From Pseudomonas hunanensis (lineage in GTDB: Bacteria > Pseudomonadota > Gammaproteobacteria > Pseudomonadales > Pseudomonadaceae): 64,000 bases of DNA. Position numbers and translations under genes: made by a program. The notes under the pieces are model-generated. The model was given only the letters and a program-made list of their open reading frames with translations, had not been told where the DNA came from and searched no databases. This document shows positions 45,425 to 53,777 of this stretch, piece by piece; the stretch's first letter is position 1; every line of letters starts with the position of its first letter. Where the stretch lies: positions 62,001 through 126,000 of the forward strand of contig NZ_QJRC01000094.1 in NCBI RefSeq assembly GCF_013393325.1. The letters run 5' to 3'.

Positions 45425-46315
45425 ATGGACTTCAGTGGCAGATCTGGAGAGATGGAGGTTTTTGCCAGGGTGGCACACGAGGGCAGCCTATCGGCTGCCG
45501 CGCGGGCACTGAACCTGACGCCTTCCGCGGTCAGCCGCATCCTCGCCCGCACCGAACAGCGCCTGGGCACTCGCCTGCTGCTGCGCACCACCCGGGCGAT
45601 CACCCTCACCCCCGAGGGTGAGGCGTACTTGCGCGGCGCGCGGCGGGTGCTGGCGGACATGCTCGAAGTCGAAGAGGCCATCACTGACCAGGGCGTGCCA
45701 CGCGGGCGCTTGCGGGTCAGCGCTGCGCTGGGCCATGCCCGGCTGACCGTCGTGCCGCTACTGGCAGCCTTCAGCGCGCGCTACCCGCAGGTGCTGGTCG
45801 ACCTGACCCTCAGCGACGAGGTAGCCGACATTCTCGGCGGCCAGGCCGACGTGGCGCTGCGTTTCGGGCACCTTCCGGACAGCTCGTTGAGCGCCCGTAC
45901 CATTGGCGAAACCGGCCAGGTGGTAGTTGCCTCACCTGACTACCTGCAACGCTGCGGCACCCCGCTTGAGCCTGAAGACCTGGCCCGGCACAACTGCCTG
46001 CGCTTCAACTTCCGCCGCGCCGCCCCCGACTGGCCGTTTCGTCGCGACGGGCAAACGTTCTCGTTGAGGGTGGCGGGAAATATCGAATGCAGCAGCGGTG
46101 AAGCCTTGGCGCAACTGGCCAGGCTGGGTGCCGGCATCGCGCGGATCGGCACCTTCACCGTGGTCGATGACCTGGCCAGCGGGCGGCTGGTGCCGTTGCT
46201 CGAGGCATACAACCCTGACGACCGCGAGCCGATCCATGCAGTGTTCGTCGGTGGCCCGGCGATGCCCGCGCGAGTGCGGGTTTTTGTGGACTTTCTGATA
46301 CAGCACCTGTCCTAA
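45425..46315 (+). CDS. LysR-family transcriptional regulator
   Basis: The 296-aa protein has its HTH at about residues 8-62 ('VAHEGSLSAAARALNLTPSAVSRILARTEQRLG') and an effector domain from about 85, in the CrgA/AaeR-like group. ATG 45425 with gaggc upstream gives the conserved 'MDFSGRSGEMEVFARVAHEGS' opening; an upstream TTG would add ten residues. It probably controls the divergent MFS gene, and the DUF1543 gene follows 37 bases on. Confidence 0.9.
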   Translation: MDFSGRSGEMEVFARVAHEGSLSAAARALNLTPSAVSRILARTEQRLGTRLLLRTTRAITLTPEGEAYLRGARRVLADMLEVEEAITDQGVPRGRLRVSAALGHARLTVVPLLAAFSARYPQVLVDLTLSDEVADILGGQADVALRFGHLPDSSLSARTIGETGQVVVASPDYLQRCGTPLEPEDLARHNCLRFNFRRAAPDWPFRRDGQTFSLRVAGNIECSSGEALAQLARLGAGIARIGTFTVVDDLASGRLVPLLEAYNPDDREPIHAVFVGGPAMPARVRVFVDFLIQHLS

Positions 46316-46352
46316 TGCCGCACGCTTACATCAACCCTGCAAAGGATCGCCC

Positions 46353-46844
46353 ATGCTTTACGTCGTCATGCTCGGAGGCCGCCACCCCGGCGCCAAGATT
46401 GAAGTCCACGACGTGGTATTCGCCCAGGCCGATACCTTCGAACAGGCCTACCCGCAGCTGCGCAAGGCGTGGTTCGGTAGCCCGCAAGGCTTGCACATCG
46501 ATTCGTGGTTGGAAGTGCACGGCGTAGACGGCCAGCGCATTGAACTGCGCCCGGGCTCACCCGCACGCGGCGCTCTGCGCCTGTATTTCATCAACCTCGG
46601 CGGGTATGAACGCGATGTGTTCGGCGAGGCGCACCGCTTCCTGCTGGTTGCCGCCCACAACAAGGCTGCAGCCAAGGCCCTGGGCAAGCAGCGGATGCAA
46701 GCGCATTGGCTGAAGCCGCACACCGATGCCCTGCTCGATGTCGATGACTGCCTGGCGATCGATCAGGTGGACGGGCAGTTTGTGCACCTGGTCGAAGGGC
46801 CGCATGAGCCGCTGGTGGTACGCAGCGACTACATCCTGATCTGA
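46353..46844 (+). CDS. DUF1543 family protein
   Basis: The 163-aa product matches the DUF1543 pattern: 'MLYVVMLGGRHPGAKIEVHDVVF' at the start and 'RLYFINLGGYERDVFGEAHRF' in the middle, apparently two related halves. It is soluble and its function is unknown. It is close behind the LysR gene and may be transcribed with it. Confidence 0.85.
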   Translation: MLYVVMLGGRHPGAKIEVHDVVFAQADTFEQAYPQLRKAWFGSPQGLHIDSWLEVHGVDGQRIELRPGSPARGALRLYFINLGGYERDVFGEAHRFLLVAAHNKAAAKALGKQRMQAHWLKPHTDALLDVDDCLAIDQVDGQFVHLVEGPHEPLVVRSDYILI

Positions 46845-46893
46845 CGGCAATAGAACGCCAGGGCCAAGCCACCCTGCGCGATGCTGGTCCGCG

Positions 46894-47379
46894 TTAACCG
46901 AGCAGGTGCAGCCCCAGCGTAAAGACCGCCACGGCCAAGGCCAGCAACGACACGGCGTGCCGTTCCAGATACGCTGGCCAACCGGGCGCTGGCTGCTGTT
47001 CGCATTCACATTGACGCTCAGCCAGGCTTGCTAGCCGTGACTCCACGCTGTCCACACGGTCTGCCTGAGCGCTGGTTGCCAGTGCGAGCTTCTTCAACGC
47101 AGTGGTCATTGTGGTGGACAGGCCTTCCCGGGCCAGGTTGCTGGCTGCCAGTTGCTGCTGATGCTGCTCAAGGCTCTTGCGAATCGCCCCTTCCTTCTGC
47201 ACCCGGGCCAGGGTACTTGCCACCAGCTTCTTGTTCAGCACCTCGATACTGGCCAGCAACGCGCCTTGCTCGGTGGCCTGCCGGGTCAAAGCGTCTGCCT
47301 CAATAGTGTTCTCGATCACCCTGTCCACATCCGCCTCGCTGGAAGGCGTCAGAGTGCTGTGTTCGTGTGGCTGGTTCAT
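46894..47379 (-). CDS. Hypothetical coiled-coil protein with C-terminal membrane anchor
   Basis: The 161-aa protein is helical throughout ('GALLASIEVLNKKLVASTLARVQKEGAIRKSLEQHQQQL'), with a cysteine pair 'CECEQ' near 130 and one hydrophobic helix at the C-terminus (about 142-160). It is a tail-anchored coiled-coil. I do not recognise the family. The start at 47379 ('MNQPHEHST') is preferred over an upstream in-frame codon that would add 14 residues. Confidence 0.6.
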   Translation of the reverse strand: MNQPHEHSTLTPSSEADVDRVIENTIEADALTRQATEQGALLASIEVLNKKLVASTLARVQKEGAIRKSLEQHQQQLAASNLAREGLSTTMTTALKKLALATSAQADRVDSVESRLASLAERQCECEQQPAPGWPAYLERHAVSLLALAVAVFTLGLHLLG

Positions 47380-47762
47380 CAATCTATCCGGATACTGCGA
47401 TAAAGCGGGGGAAGCTATCAAAATGGCATCACCGGATCCACTGATGAGTTATGGAATTGAGAAATTGGCCAGGTATCTGACAAGGCTGACCAAGCCAGAT
47501 ATGTAAAGTAGCCAGTCACATCTTGGTGAAGGCGTACACCGTCTGCTCACGGCACCCTCAATGCTGGCAAAGCCTTGTCCACCGTGGCATCGCTTGCACT
47601 GAGTGATATCAAATTGCCTGCCGCTGCGTCATGACGCGCCAGGGCGAGTCCCGCTGAACCTGCACCATTCTCTTACCTGTATAAGTCATCACTATCGACA
47701 TGTAATTATTGGCGACATATCTTTTTGCTTACCAGCTGATGATCACTCCCGAGGAACGTTAC
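47380..47762. other. Intergenic stretch (383 bases), divergent promoters expected
   Basis: The stretch separates two divergent genes and holds no ORF I trust. AT-rich patches at about 47440-47515 and 47680-47730 could hold the two promoters. I found no RNA gene or clear palindrome. Confidence 0.4.
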
Positions 47763-48008
47763 ATGGAAGCAATCGAAATCGCCCTGCTGGGTGTCTGCGG
47801 CATTACTCTGCTGCTGGTGTGTCTCCAACTTGTCCGCCAAGGCGAGATATGGAGCCTGCTGCAAAGCGACCGTGAACTGGAACACACCGCACGTATCCAC
47901 AGGCAGGAGAACAGCACGCTGCACGCGGCTCTGCGCACGGAGCGCGAACATGTGAGCCAGCTGCAACACCAGATTCAAGTACTGCTCGGGCTGGCGCCGG
48001 AGGCCTGA
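47763..48008 (+). CDS. Small hypothetical protein: membrane helix plus coiled coil
   Basis: The 81-aa product has one N-terminal membrane helix ('IEIALLGVCGITLLLVCLQLV', about residues 4-24) and a C-terminal heptad region ('LHAALRTEREHVSQLQHQIQVLL'). ATG 47763 has a clear gaggaa ribosome site; longer in-frame starts do not. I do not recognise a family. It lies 58 bases before the 5'-nucleotidase gene. Confidence 0.6.
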   Translation: MEAIEIALLGVCGITLLLVCLQLVRQGEIWSLLQSDRELEHTARIHRQENSTLHAALRTEREHVSQLQHQIQVLLGLAPEA

Positions 48009-48066
48009 GGGCTTTCGACGCAGCGTGCGCGTACACTCGCTTTCAGGCCACTTGCAGGAGCAACTC

Positions 48067-49074
48067 ATGCCCTACCCTATTGAAGAAAAACTGGTCATCG
48101 GCGTTGCCTCGAGTGCGCTGTTCGACCTCACTGTCTCGGACGACATCTACAAGTCCGAAGGTGTCGAGGCCTATCGCCAACACCAGGAGCAAAACCTGGA
48201 CGAGCCGTTTCCCCGAGGTGTGGCGTTCCCTTTCATTCGCCGCTTCCTGAGCATCAATCAAGCCTTCCCCGAGCAATTGCCAGTGGAGGTGGTACTGCTC
48301 TCGCGCAACTCGCCCGAAACCGGCCTGCGGGTGTTTCGCTCGATCAACCATTATCAGCTGGACATCACCCGCGCGGCGTTCATGTCGGGCCGCTCGCCTT
48401 ACGAATACATCCCGGCATTCAATGCCTCGCTGTTCCTCAGTGCCAATGAGGAAGACGTGCAAAAAGCCATCGACGCCAACTACCCGGCCGGGCGCGTGCT
48501 GCCTACACGCATCTACGACGATGAAATCGACACAGAGCTACGGGTGGCCTTCGACTTCGATGGCGTGATCGCCGACGACGAGGCCGAGAGCGTGTACAAG
48601 CGCAACGACAACCTGGACGACTTTCAGGAACATGAGCGCGTGCACAAGGGCACCCCGCATTCGCCTGGGCCGTTGGCGGACCTGTACCGCAAGCTTTCGC
48701 TGATACGCATGCTCGAAGATCGCAAGCTGGCCGAGGACCCGACGTACAAGCGAATTTTGCGCATTGCCATCGTCACGGCGCGCAATGCACCTTCCCATGA
48801 GCGGGTGGTGACCACCTTGAAGGATTGGGGCGTGTCGCCAGATGAGTGCTTCTTTCTGGGTGGGATGGAGAAACCCAGGGTGCTGTCGATCCTCAAACCG
48901 CATGTGTTCTTCGACGACCAGCGCACGCATTTGCAATCGCCAGCGGGGAATCTGCCGATGGTGCATGTGCCGTTCGGCGTGGCGAACAAGAACGCTACGC
49001 TGCAGCGTTCCCAGGCTGCCGTGCCACCCGCCGAAACGGTGCAAGCTGAACACCTACAGCACGATAGCCAGTAG
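48067..49074 (+). CDS. Cytosolic 5'-nucleotidase (NT5C1-like, PF06189)
   Basis: The 335-aa protein matches the bacterial 5'-nucleotidase family related to animal cytosolic nucleotidase I. The HAD-type nucleophile motif is in 'VAFDFDGVIADDEAESVY' (about residues 161-178). 'LLSRNSPETGLRVFRSINHYQLDITRAAF' precedes it, and 'FFDDQRTH' carries the acidic metal ligands. It dephosphorylates nucleoside monophosphates. ATG 48067 has a caggag ribosome site. The next gene follows after 75 bases. Confidence 0.9.
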   Translation: MPYPIEEKLVIGVASSALFDLTVSDDIYKSEGVEAYRQHQEQNLDEPFPRGVAFPFIRRFLSINQAFPEQLPVEVVLLSRNSPETGLRVFRSINHYQLDITRAAFMSGRSPYEYIPAFNASLFLSANEEDVQKAIDANYPAGRVLPTRIYDDEIDTELRVAFDFDGVIADDEAESVYKRNDNLDDFQEHERVHKGTPHSPGPLADLYRKLSLIRMLEDRKLAEDPTYKRILRIAIVTARNAPSHERVVTTLKDWGVSPDECFFLGGMEKPRVLSILKPHVFFDDQRTHLQSPAGNLPMVHVPFGVANKNATLQRSQAAVPPAETVQAEHLQHDSQ

Positions 49075-49149
49075 CCATCAATTTACCGGCAACGTAAACT
49101 GCCCGTGCTGTGCTGCGCAGCCCTCTCTACCGCCACGGAGCCCCTAGGC

Positions 49150-50238
49150 ATGGATCGCGACGCCCTCGTTCAACAGGTTCAGTTGAACATCCTGAAACGC
49201 TACGACGTCTTGCTTGATTGCAGCGAATTCGACGACAGCACACTGAACAAGTTAAGCAAACGCTTGCCCAAGGCGAATGGCGAGCACGCGACCTTCGCAC
49301 GCTGGTGCGAACATGTGTTGGGAGACTATCGGCCAGCAGTGGCACGCTTCGAGTACGCAGTTGCAGGGCAGACGCGTATCGACACACTGCGCCTGGGCAT
49401 GCGTGAAGGCCTGTCGACCCAGGAAAGGGCACTGACAGCACAGGTTGAAGAACTGAAGAAACAGATCAACGCGCTGCAGGCCAAACAATCGGCGCTACCC
49501 ACTCACGTTCAACCTGCCGTGGACATCGAACAGGTGCGTTGGGAGCACGCCTGGCAGTATTTCTATGCAGGCCGGCGTGACGTATTGCGCAACTTGCTGG
49601 CTGATGTGCGGGATGTCGAAGGGCACATTTTCAACGCTCAAGGTGAGCGCAACCGCAATTATCGCGAAGTGCTCGACGAAGGCATCCGTTACATGCTTGA
49701 GGGTCTGCAACGCCTGGGTTTCATCATCGACGTCACATTGACCACCGCCAGGGAACATGGCTTCATGCCTCAGTACTTCGATTACTACCGTACGCCTGAG
49801 CGCGACGATCGATTCGACCATTTGCTCAGCTTCGAAATACCGGAGATGCCGACCGATATCCTGGTTCCGCTACCCGAGGAGGTCAGCGACAAGTCGATCT
49901 GCCACGTCTCGCTGTACCGTGGCAGTGCAGCACGGGCTACACCTGAAGAAGTCGAGCACTTGGGGGCATTTCTGCACAGGATGTTCGCTGCGCTCGCCAA
50001 GTCGGCCGACCACGTACCACGCGCAGGGCTGCGAGAGCATCTGCTGCTCGCCCTGATGCTGTCCTGGAGCGCCCCCGGGGTAAGCCTGGACGATATGCAC
50101 TACAGCTCGGTGTACTCACACTCTGACGAGGCGTGGGTAACGCCGAATGCGCAGCCGGCCGACCAGCCCATCGAAATGAGCCCACTGAAGGTTTTCAAGC
50201 TGCTGGCCAACGCGGTGGCAGCGCACAGCAATAATTGA
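49150..50238 (+). CDS. Hypothetical protein (362 aa)
   Basis: I do not recognise the family. The protein is soluble. The first 90 residues are helical ('YDVLLDCSEFDDSTLNKLSKRL'), then a predicted coiled-coil ('LTAQVEELKKQINALQAKQ', about residues 100-118) leads to a large mixed domain with 'RWEHAWQYFYAGRRDVLRNLL' and 'LLSFEIPEMPTDILVPLP'. ATG 49150 has cggag upstream; the in-frame extension of 15 residues is poor. It lies 75 bases after the 5'-nucleotidase gene and may be co-transcribed with it. Confidence 0.7.
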   Translation: MDRDALVQQVQLNILKRYDVLLDCSEFDDSTLNKLSKRLPKANGEHATFARWCEHVLGDYRPAVARFEYAVAGQTRIDTLRLGMREGLSTQERALTAQVEELKKQINALQAKQSALPTHVQPAVDIEQVRWEHAWQYFYAGRRDVLRNLLADVRDVEGHIFNAQGERNRNYREVLDEGIRYMLEGLQRLGFIIDVTLTTAREHGFMPQYFDYYRTPERDDRFDHLLSFEIPEMPTDILVPLPEEVSDKSICHVSLYRGSAARATPEEVEHLGAFLHRMFAALAKSADHVPRAGLREHLLLALMLSWSAPGVSLDDMHYSSVYSHSDEAWVTPNAQPADQPIEMSPLKVFKLLANAVAAHSNN

Positions 50239-50260
50239 CCGCTCTGTGCAGGGGGGCAGC

Positions 50261-50422
50261 TTAGCGTGGGCCGCCGCCTTGGTGGCCGCCAAAGCCACCG
50301 CCACCGCCGTGGCCACCACCATGCCCCCCACCACCACCCGGCGGCATGAACATCCAGCAACCCGACAAGGCGGATACCAGCGCCGCCACCAGGGCTGCGC
50401 GGAAAAGGTGTTTCAACTTCAT
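50261..50422 (-). CDS. Small Gly/His-rich lipoprotein (53 aa)
   Basis: This short gene reads from ATG 50422 with a ggag ribosome site to TAA 50261. Residues 5-18 are hydrophobic and are followed by the lipobox 'LSGC' (Cys22). The mature peptide is almost only Gly and His ('PPGGGGGHGGGHGGGGG' and 'GGHQGGG'), suggesting metal binding or a flexible surface tail. The combination of a good ribosome site, signal and lipobox makes a chance ORF unlikely. It is convergent with the gene on its left and diverges from metY. Confidence 0.72.
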   Translation of the reverse strand: MKLKHLFRAALVAALVSALSGCWMFMPPGGGGGHGGGHGGGGGFGGHQGGGPR

Positions 50423-50630
50423 AGCAACGCTCCACTAGGCTAGATCCGCTGCCCGCCGTTGGCCGGCTTGGCAGCGGGCGGATTCTAGAGCGGCGGCATG
50501 ATGGCCCGGGGAAACTTTGCCTATCTTTACAGTCGGCGCAGGCGCACGGGCACAACCACGACGTCCTTGACCCACGCCCGCCCGCCGACGCATGCTCGAA
50601 CGCTTCCACCCACGCTCAAGGAACGATTGC

Positions 50631-51908
50631 ATGAAGCTGGAAACGCTTGCCATCCATGCGGGCTTCAGCCCCGACCCGACCACCCGGGCGGTGGCCGTAC
50701 CGATCTACCAGACCACCTCCTTCGCCTTCGACGACACCCAGCACGGCGCCGACCTGTTCGACCTGAAGGTGGCCGGCAACATCTACTCGCGCATCATGAA
50801 CCCGACCAACGATGTGCTGGAGCAGCGCATGGCTGCCCTCGAAGGCGGGGTGGGCGCGCTGGCGGTGGCGTCGGGTATGGCGGCCATCACCTACGCCATC
50901 CAGACCGTCGCCGAAGCCGGTGACAATATCGTCTCGGTGGCCAAGCTGTACGGCGGTACCTACAACCTGCTGGCCCACACCCTGCCACGCATGGGCATCC
51001 ACACCCGTTTCGCCGCCCATGACGACATCGCCGCCCTCGAAGCGTTGATCGACGCACGCACCAAGGCGGTGTTCTGCGAGTCCATTGGCAACCCCGCTGG
51101 CAACATTGTCGATATTGCCGCGCTGGCCGAGGCCGCCCACCGTCACGGTGTGCCGCTGATCGTCGACAACACCGTGGCCACCCCGGTCCTGTGCCGACCG
51201 TTCGAGCACGGCGCGGACATCGTCGTGCACTCGCTGACCAAGTACATTGGCGGCCACGGCACCAGTATCGGCGGCATCGTCATCGACGCTGGCAAGTTCC
51301 CCTGGGCCGACAACAAAGAACGGTTCGCCTTGCTCAACACCCCCGATCCGTCCTACCACGGCGTCACCTACACCGAAGCCTTCGGCCCTGCCGCTTTCAT
51401 CGGCCGCTGCCGCGTGGTGCCGTTGCGCAACACGGGCGCCGCGCTGTCACCGTTCAACGCCTTCCTGATCCTGCAAGGCCTGGAAACCCTGGCCCTGCGC
51501 ATGGAACGCCACACCGAAAATGCGCTGAAGGTCGCCCAGTACCTTCAGGCCCACGAACAGGTGGCCTGGGTGAAATACGCCGGGCTACCCGACCACCCCG
51601 AGCATGAACTGGCCCGGCGCTATACCGGCGGCAAACCGGCATCAATCCTGTCGTTCGGCATCAAGGGCGGGCAGGCGGCCGGCGCACGCTTCATCGATGC
51701 GCTGCAGTTGGTGGTGCGCCTGGTGAACATCGGCGACGCCAAGTCTCTGGCCTGCCACCCCGCCTCCACCACCCACCGCCAGCTCAACGACGAGGAGCTG
51801 GAGAAGGCCGGCGTGCCACGGGACATGGTGCGCCTGTCGATCGGCATCGAGCACAGCGACGACATCATCGCCGACCTGGCCCAGGCCCTGGAGGCCAGCC
51901 GCGCCTGA
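50631..51908 (+). CDS. metY: O-acetylhomoserine sulfhydrylase / aminocarboxypropyltransferase
   Basis: The 425-aa PLP enzyme makes homocysteine from O-acetyl (or O-succinyl) homoserine and sulfide. Cys/Met-metabolism signatures are clear: 'LAIHAGFSPDPTTRAVAVPIYQTTSF' at the start, 'YSRIMNPTND' near 60, 'DNTVATPVLCRPFEHGADIVVHSLTKYIGGHG' near 180-210 with the PLP lysine in 'SLTKYIGG', and 'RLSIGIEH' at the end. ATG 50631 has aagga upstream. The 425-residue length is that of MetY rather than the shorter MetZ/MetB. Confidence 0.93.
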   Translation: MKLETLAIHAGFSPDPTTRAVAVPIYQTTSFAFDDTQHGADLFDLKVAGNIYSRIMNPTNDVLEQRMAALEGGVGALAVASGMAAITYAIQTVAEAGDNIVSVAKLYGGTYNLLAHTLPRMGIHTRFAAHDDIAALEALIDARTKAVFCESIGNPAGNIVDIAALAEAAHRHGVPLIVDNTVATPVLCRPFEHGADIVVHSLTKYIGGHGTSIGGIVIDAGKFPWADNKERFALLNTPDPSYHGVTYTEAFGPAAFIGRCRVVPLRNTGAALSPFNAFLILQGLETLALRMERHTENALKVAQYLQAHEQVAWVKYAGLPDHPEHELARRYTGGKPASILSFGIKGGQAAGARFIDALQLVVRLVNIGDAKSLACHPASTTHRQLNDEELEKAGVPRDMVRLSIGIEHSDDIIADLAQALEASRA

Positions 51909-51972
51909 CGCATCCGCGCCCCACCCAATGCCGACGGCGGGCGCGCCTTCAATTAGCCTGGATACACCCGCA

Positions 51973-52737
51973 ATGACCCTGTTTTACCTGAAACTGACGG
52001 TCACTCCTTTGTTGATGTGGGCCATCTCGCTTGCTTCCCGGCGCTGGGGCGGCCTGTTGGGTGGGCTGCTGTCCGGCCTGCCGATCACCTCGGCGTTGGT
52101 GATCACCTTTCTCTGCCTGGAACAGGGCCCGGCCTTTGCCTTGGGGGCGATACCCGGTGCACTGGGTGGCCTGGCAGCGGTGCAGACCACCTACACCTTC
52201 TATTTGTTGGCCACCCGCCGCCTCGGCATCGCTGCGTCCGTCCTGCTGGCGTTGCTGTGCTATGGCCTGGCCGCCTATGCGTTTACCCACTGGGGCAGCC
52301 TGTACCTGTCGATTGCCGTGGCGCTGGCGCTGATCTGCGTGTTGATCGACGCCAGCGGCCGCGAGCCCACGCCGGATACCCTGGCCCGCCCCCGGCACCG
52401 CTACTGGGAGATCCCCCTGCGCATGGTGTCTGCCACTTGCCTGCTGATGGTCATCACCCGCCTGGCCAGTTGGCTGGGCCCGGCGACCAGCGGCATGCTG
52501 GCGCCGATCCCGGTGATTGCCTGGCCGCTGGTGGTGTTCGCCCATGTGCAGGGCGGGCGGGCCGCAATGGCGGCGATGGTGCGGGGCAATGCGATCGGCG
52601 CAGTGGGGGTCATTGCGTTTTATCTGGTGTTGGCGGGGCTGCTCGAAACCTTGGGCATGGCCATCACGATCAGCCTGGCCATGCTCTGCGCCGTGGTGCT
52701 GACCGTCGGGTTGGCCACTGTACTGCGGCGGCGCTGA
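51973..52737 (+). CDS. Hypothetical integral membrane protein
   Basis: The 254-aa product is almost wholly hydrophobic with about seven or eight helices ('LYLKLTVTPLLMWAISLA'-like first helix, 'GGLLGGLLSGLPITSALVITFLC' second) and one charged loop ('DASGREPTPDTLARPRHRYWE', about residues 121-141). I do not recognise a transporter family. It lies 64 bases after metY in the same direction and may be co-transcribed. ATG 51973 is the start giving the first helix at the N-terminus. Confidence 0.7.
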   Translation: MTLFYLKLTVTPLLMWAISLASRRWGGLLGGLLSGLPITSALVITFLCLEQGPAFALGAIPGALGGLAAVQTTYTFYLLATRRLGIAASVLLALLCYGLAAYAFTHWGSLYLSIAVALALICVLIDASGREPTPDTLARPRHRYWEIPLRMVSATCLLMVITRLASWLGPATSGMLAPIPVIAWPLVVFAHVQGGRAAMAAMVRGNAIGAVGVIAFYLVLAGLLETLGMAITISLAMLCAVVLTVGLATVLRRR

Positions 52738-52754
52738 CTGGCCATGCAGGCCGA

Positions 52755-53291
52755 TCACCCTTTTTCATCCAGCAAAGCCTGTATCACCTGTTCCTGCCCG
52801 CCATAATCCCCTTCGCCAAAGTGCACATGGCGCACCTGCCCCTTGCGGTCGACAAAGTAATGGGCCGGCCAGAACTGGTTGCCCCAGGCATTCCACAGGT
52901 TGTAGTCGTTATCCACCGCCACCGGGTAGGCAATCCCCAGGCTGGCCACCTTGCCCCGCAAGGTGGCGACATCATGCTCGTAGTCGTACTCTGGCGTGTG
53001 CACCCCAACCACCACCAGCCCCTGGTCGGCATAGCGCCGCGCCCACTCGTTGACATGCGGCAGGCTGCGCTGGCAGTTGATGCAGTCCCAGGTCCAGAAG
53101 TCCACCAGCACTACCTTACCCTTGAGCGCCGGGCCATCCAGTGGCACCGAGTTGATCCACTGGCTGGCGCCCGACAGCGACGGCATGGCGCCGTAGCTGT
53201 CGCGTGCCATCAGGTGCCCGGCCAGGCCCAGCCCCGTCAGCGCCAGGGCAACACTACCCACCTTCAACATCAGGCGGCGATCAATTGTCAT
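52755..53291 (-). CDS. Exported thioredoxin-like protein (TlpA/DipZ C-terminal type)
   Basis: The 178-aa product has an N-terminal signal anchor with twin-Arg-like start ('MTIDRRLMLKVGSVALALTGLGLAGHLM') and a redoxin domain with the active site 'WDCINCQRSLP' (CxxC at about residues 70-73) and 'YNLWNAWGNQFWPAHYFVDRKGQ', typical of the DipZ/TlpA group. It would reduce or exchange disulfides outside the cytoplasm. It overlaps the upstream DUF2790 gene by 11 bases, so they form one operon divergent from the two-component genes. Confidence 0.88.
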   Translation of the reverse strand: MTIDRRLMLKVGSVALALTGLGLAGHLMARDSYGAMPSLSGASQWINSVPLDGPALKGKVVLVDFWTWDCINCQRSLPHVNEWARRYADQGLVVVGVHTPEYDYEHDVATLRGKVASLGIAYPVAVDNDYNLWNAWGNQFWPAHYFVDRKGQVRHVHFGEGDYGGQEQVIQALLDEKG

Positions 53292-53556
53292 GGCAACCGC
53301 CGGTGGCGTAGGTACGGTACTGCACGCTCTGTGGCTGACCATGGGAGTCAAGGTAGTCCATGCGGGTGTTCACCAGCCCACAGGCATTGCTCTGATCATC
53401 CTGCACCGACAGCACTTTCTTCACATCCAGGTGCTCGCCGTAGCGGTACTGCATGGCCCCGCCATCGTGCATCGGGGTAGCGGCGGCCTGGGCAGCGATG
53501 GCACCGAAGCTGAGCACGGCGAACAGGCTGGCGCTGGCGAAAGTCTTGACGTTCAT
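53281..53556 (-). CDS. DUF2790 family secreted protein
   Basis: The 91-aa product has a signal peptide (about residues 1-24) and the DUF2790 body: 'YRYGEHLDVKKVLSVQDDQSNACGLVNTRMDYLDSHGQ'. Two Cys residues, in 'NACGL' and 'TGGCHDN', may pair. DUF2790 proteins are small periplasmic Pseudomonas proteins, often metal- or stress-induced; the function is unknown. ATG 53556 has aggagag. The TACA direct repeat lies 135 bases upstream. Confidence 0.88.
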   Translation of the reverse strand: MNVKTFASASLFAVLSFGAIAAQAAATPMHDGGAMQYRYGEHLDVKKVLSVQDDQSNACGLVNTRMDYLDSHGQPQSVQYRTYATGGCHDN

Positions 53557-53672
53557 GGCATCTCTCCTGAGTAACACTTGGGTGTGGGGAGTGTTGTTCC
53601 CCGGTCGAGAGCCATTTCACGCCTGCCAGGTATCCCGTATGTGTCGCCCAACACGGTGATGTGCTTTCTGCT

Positions 53673-53706
53673 GTATCTGTACCCATGGCAGATACACTGC
53701 AATACA
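53673..53706. promoter_or_regulatory. TACA direct repeat and overlapping palindrome, intergenic of DUF2790 and response regulator
   Basis: gataca-ctgc-aataca (53691-53706) contains two TACA units 10 bases apart. A GTATCTG / CAGATAC inverted repeat (53673-53679 and 53689-53695) overlaps it. The same 10-base direct repeat occurs before the DoxX gene and the EF-hand gene. OmpR-type regulators bind such direct repeats; this one is probably the regulator's own target. Confidence 0.6.
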
Positions 53707-53777
53707 AACCCCCGCAGGCAAGCGCGAACGCGCTCGGTACACTGCGCCCATCCCCTCTTTGCACAGGAACGCAGCGC

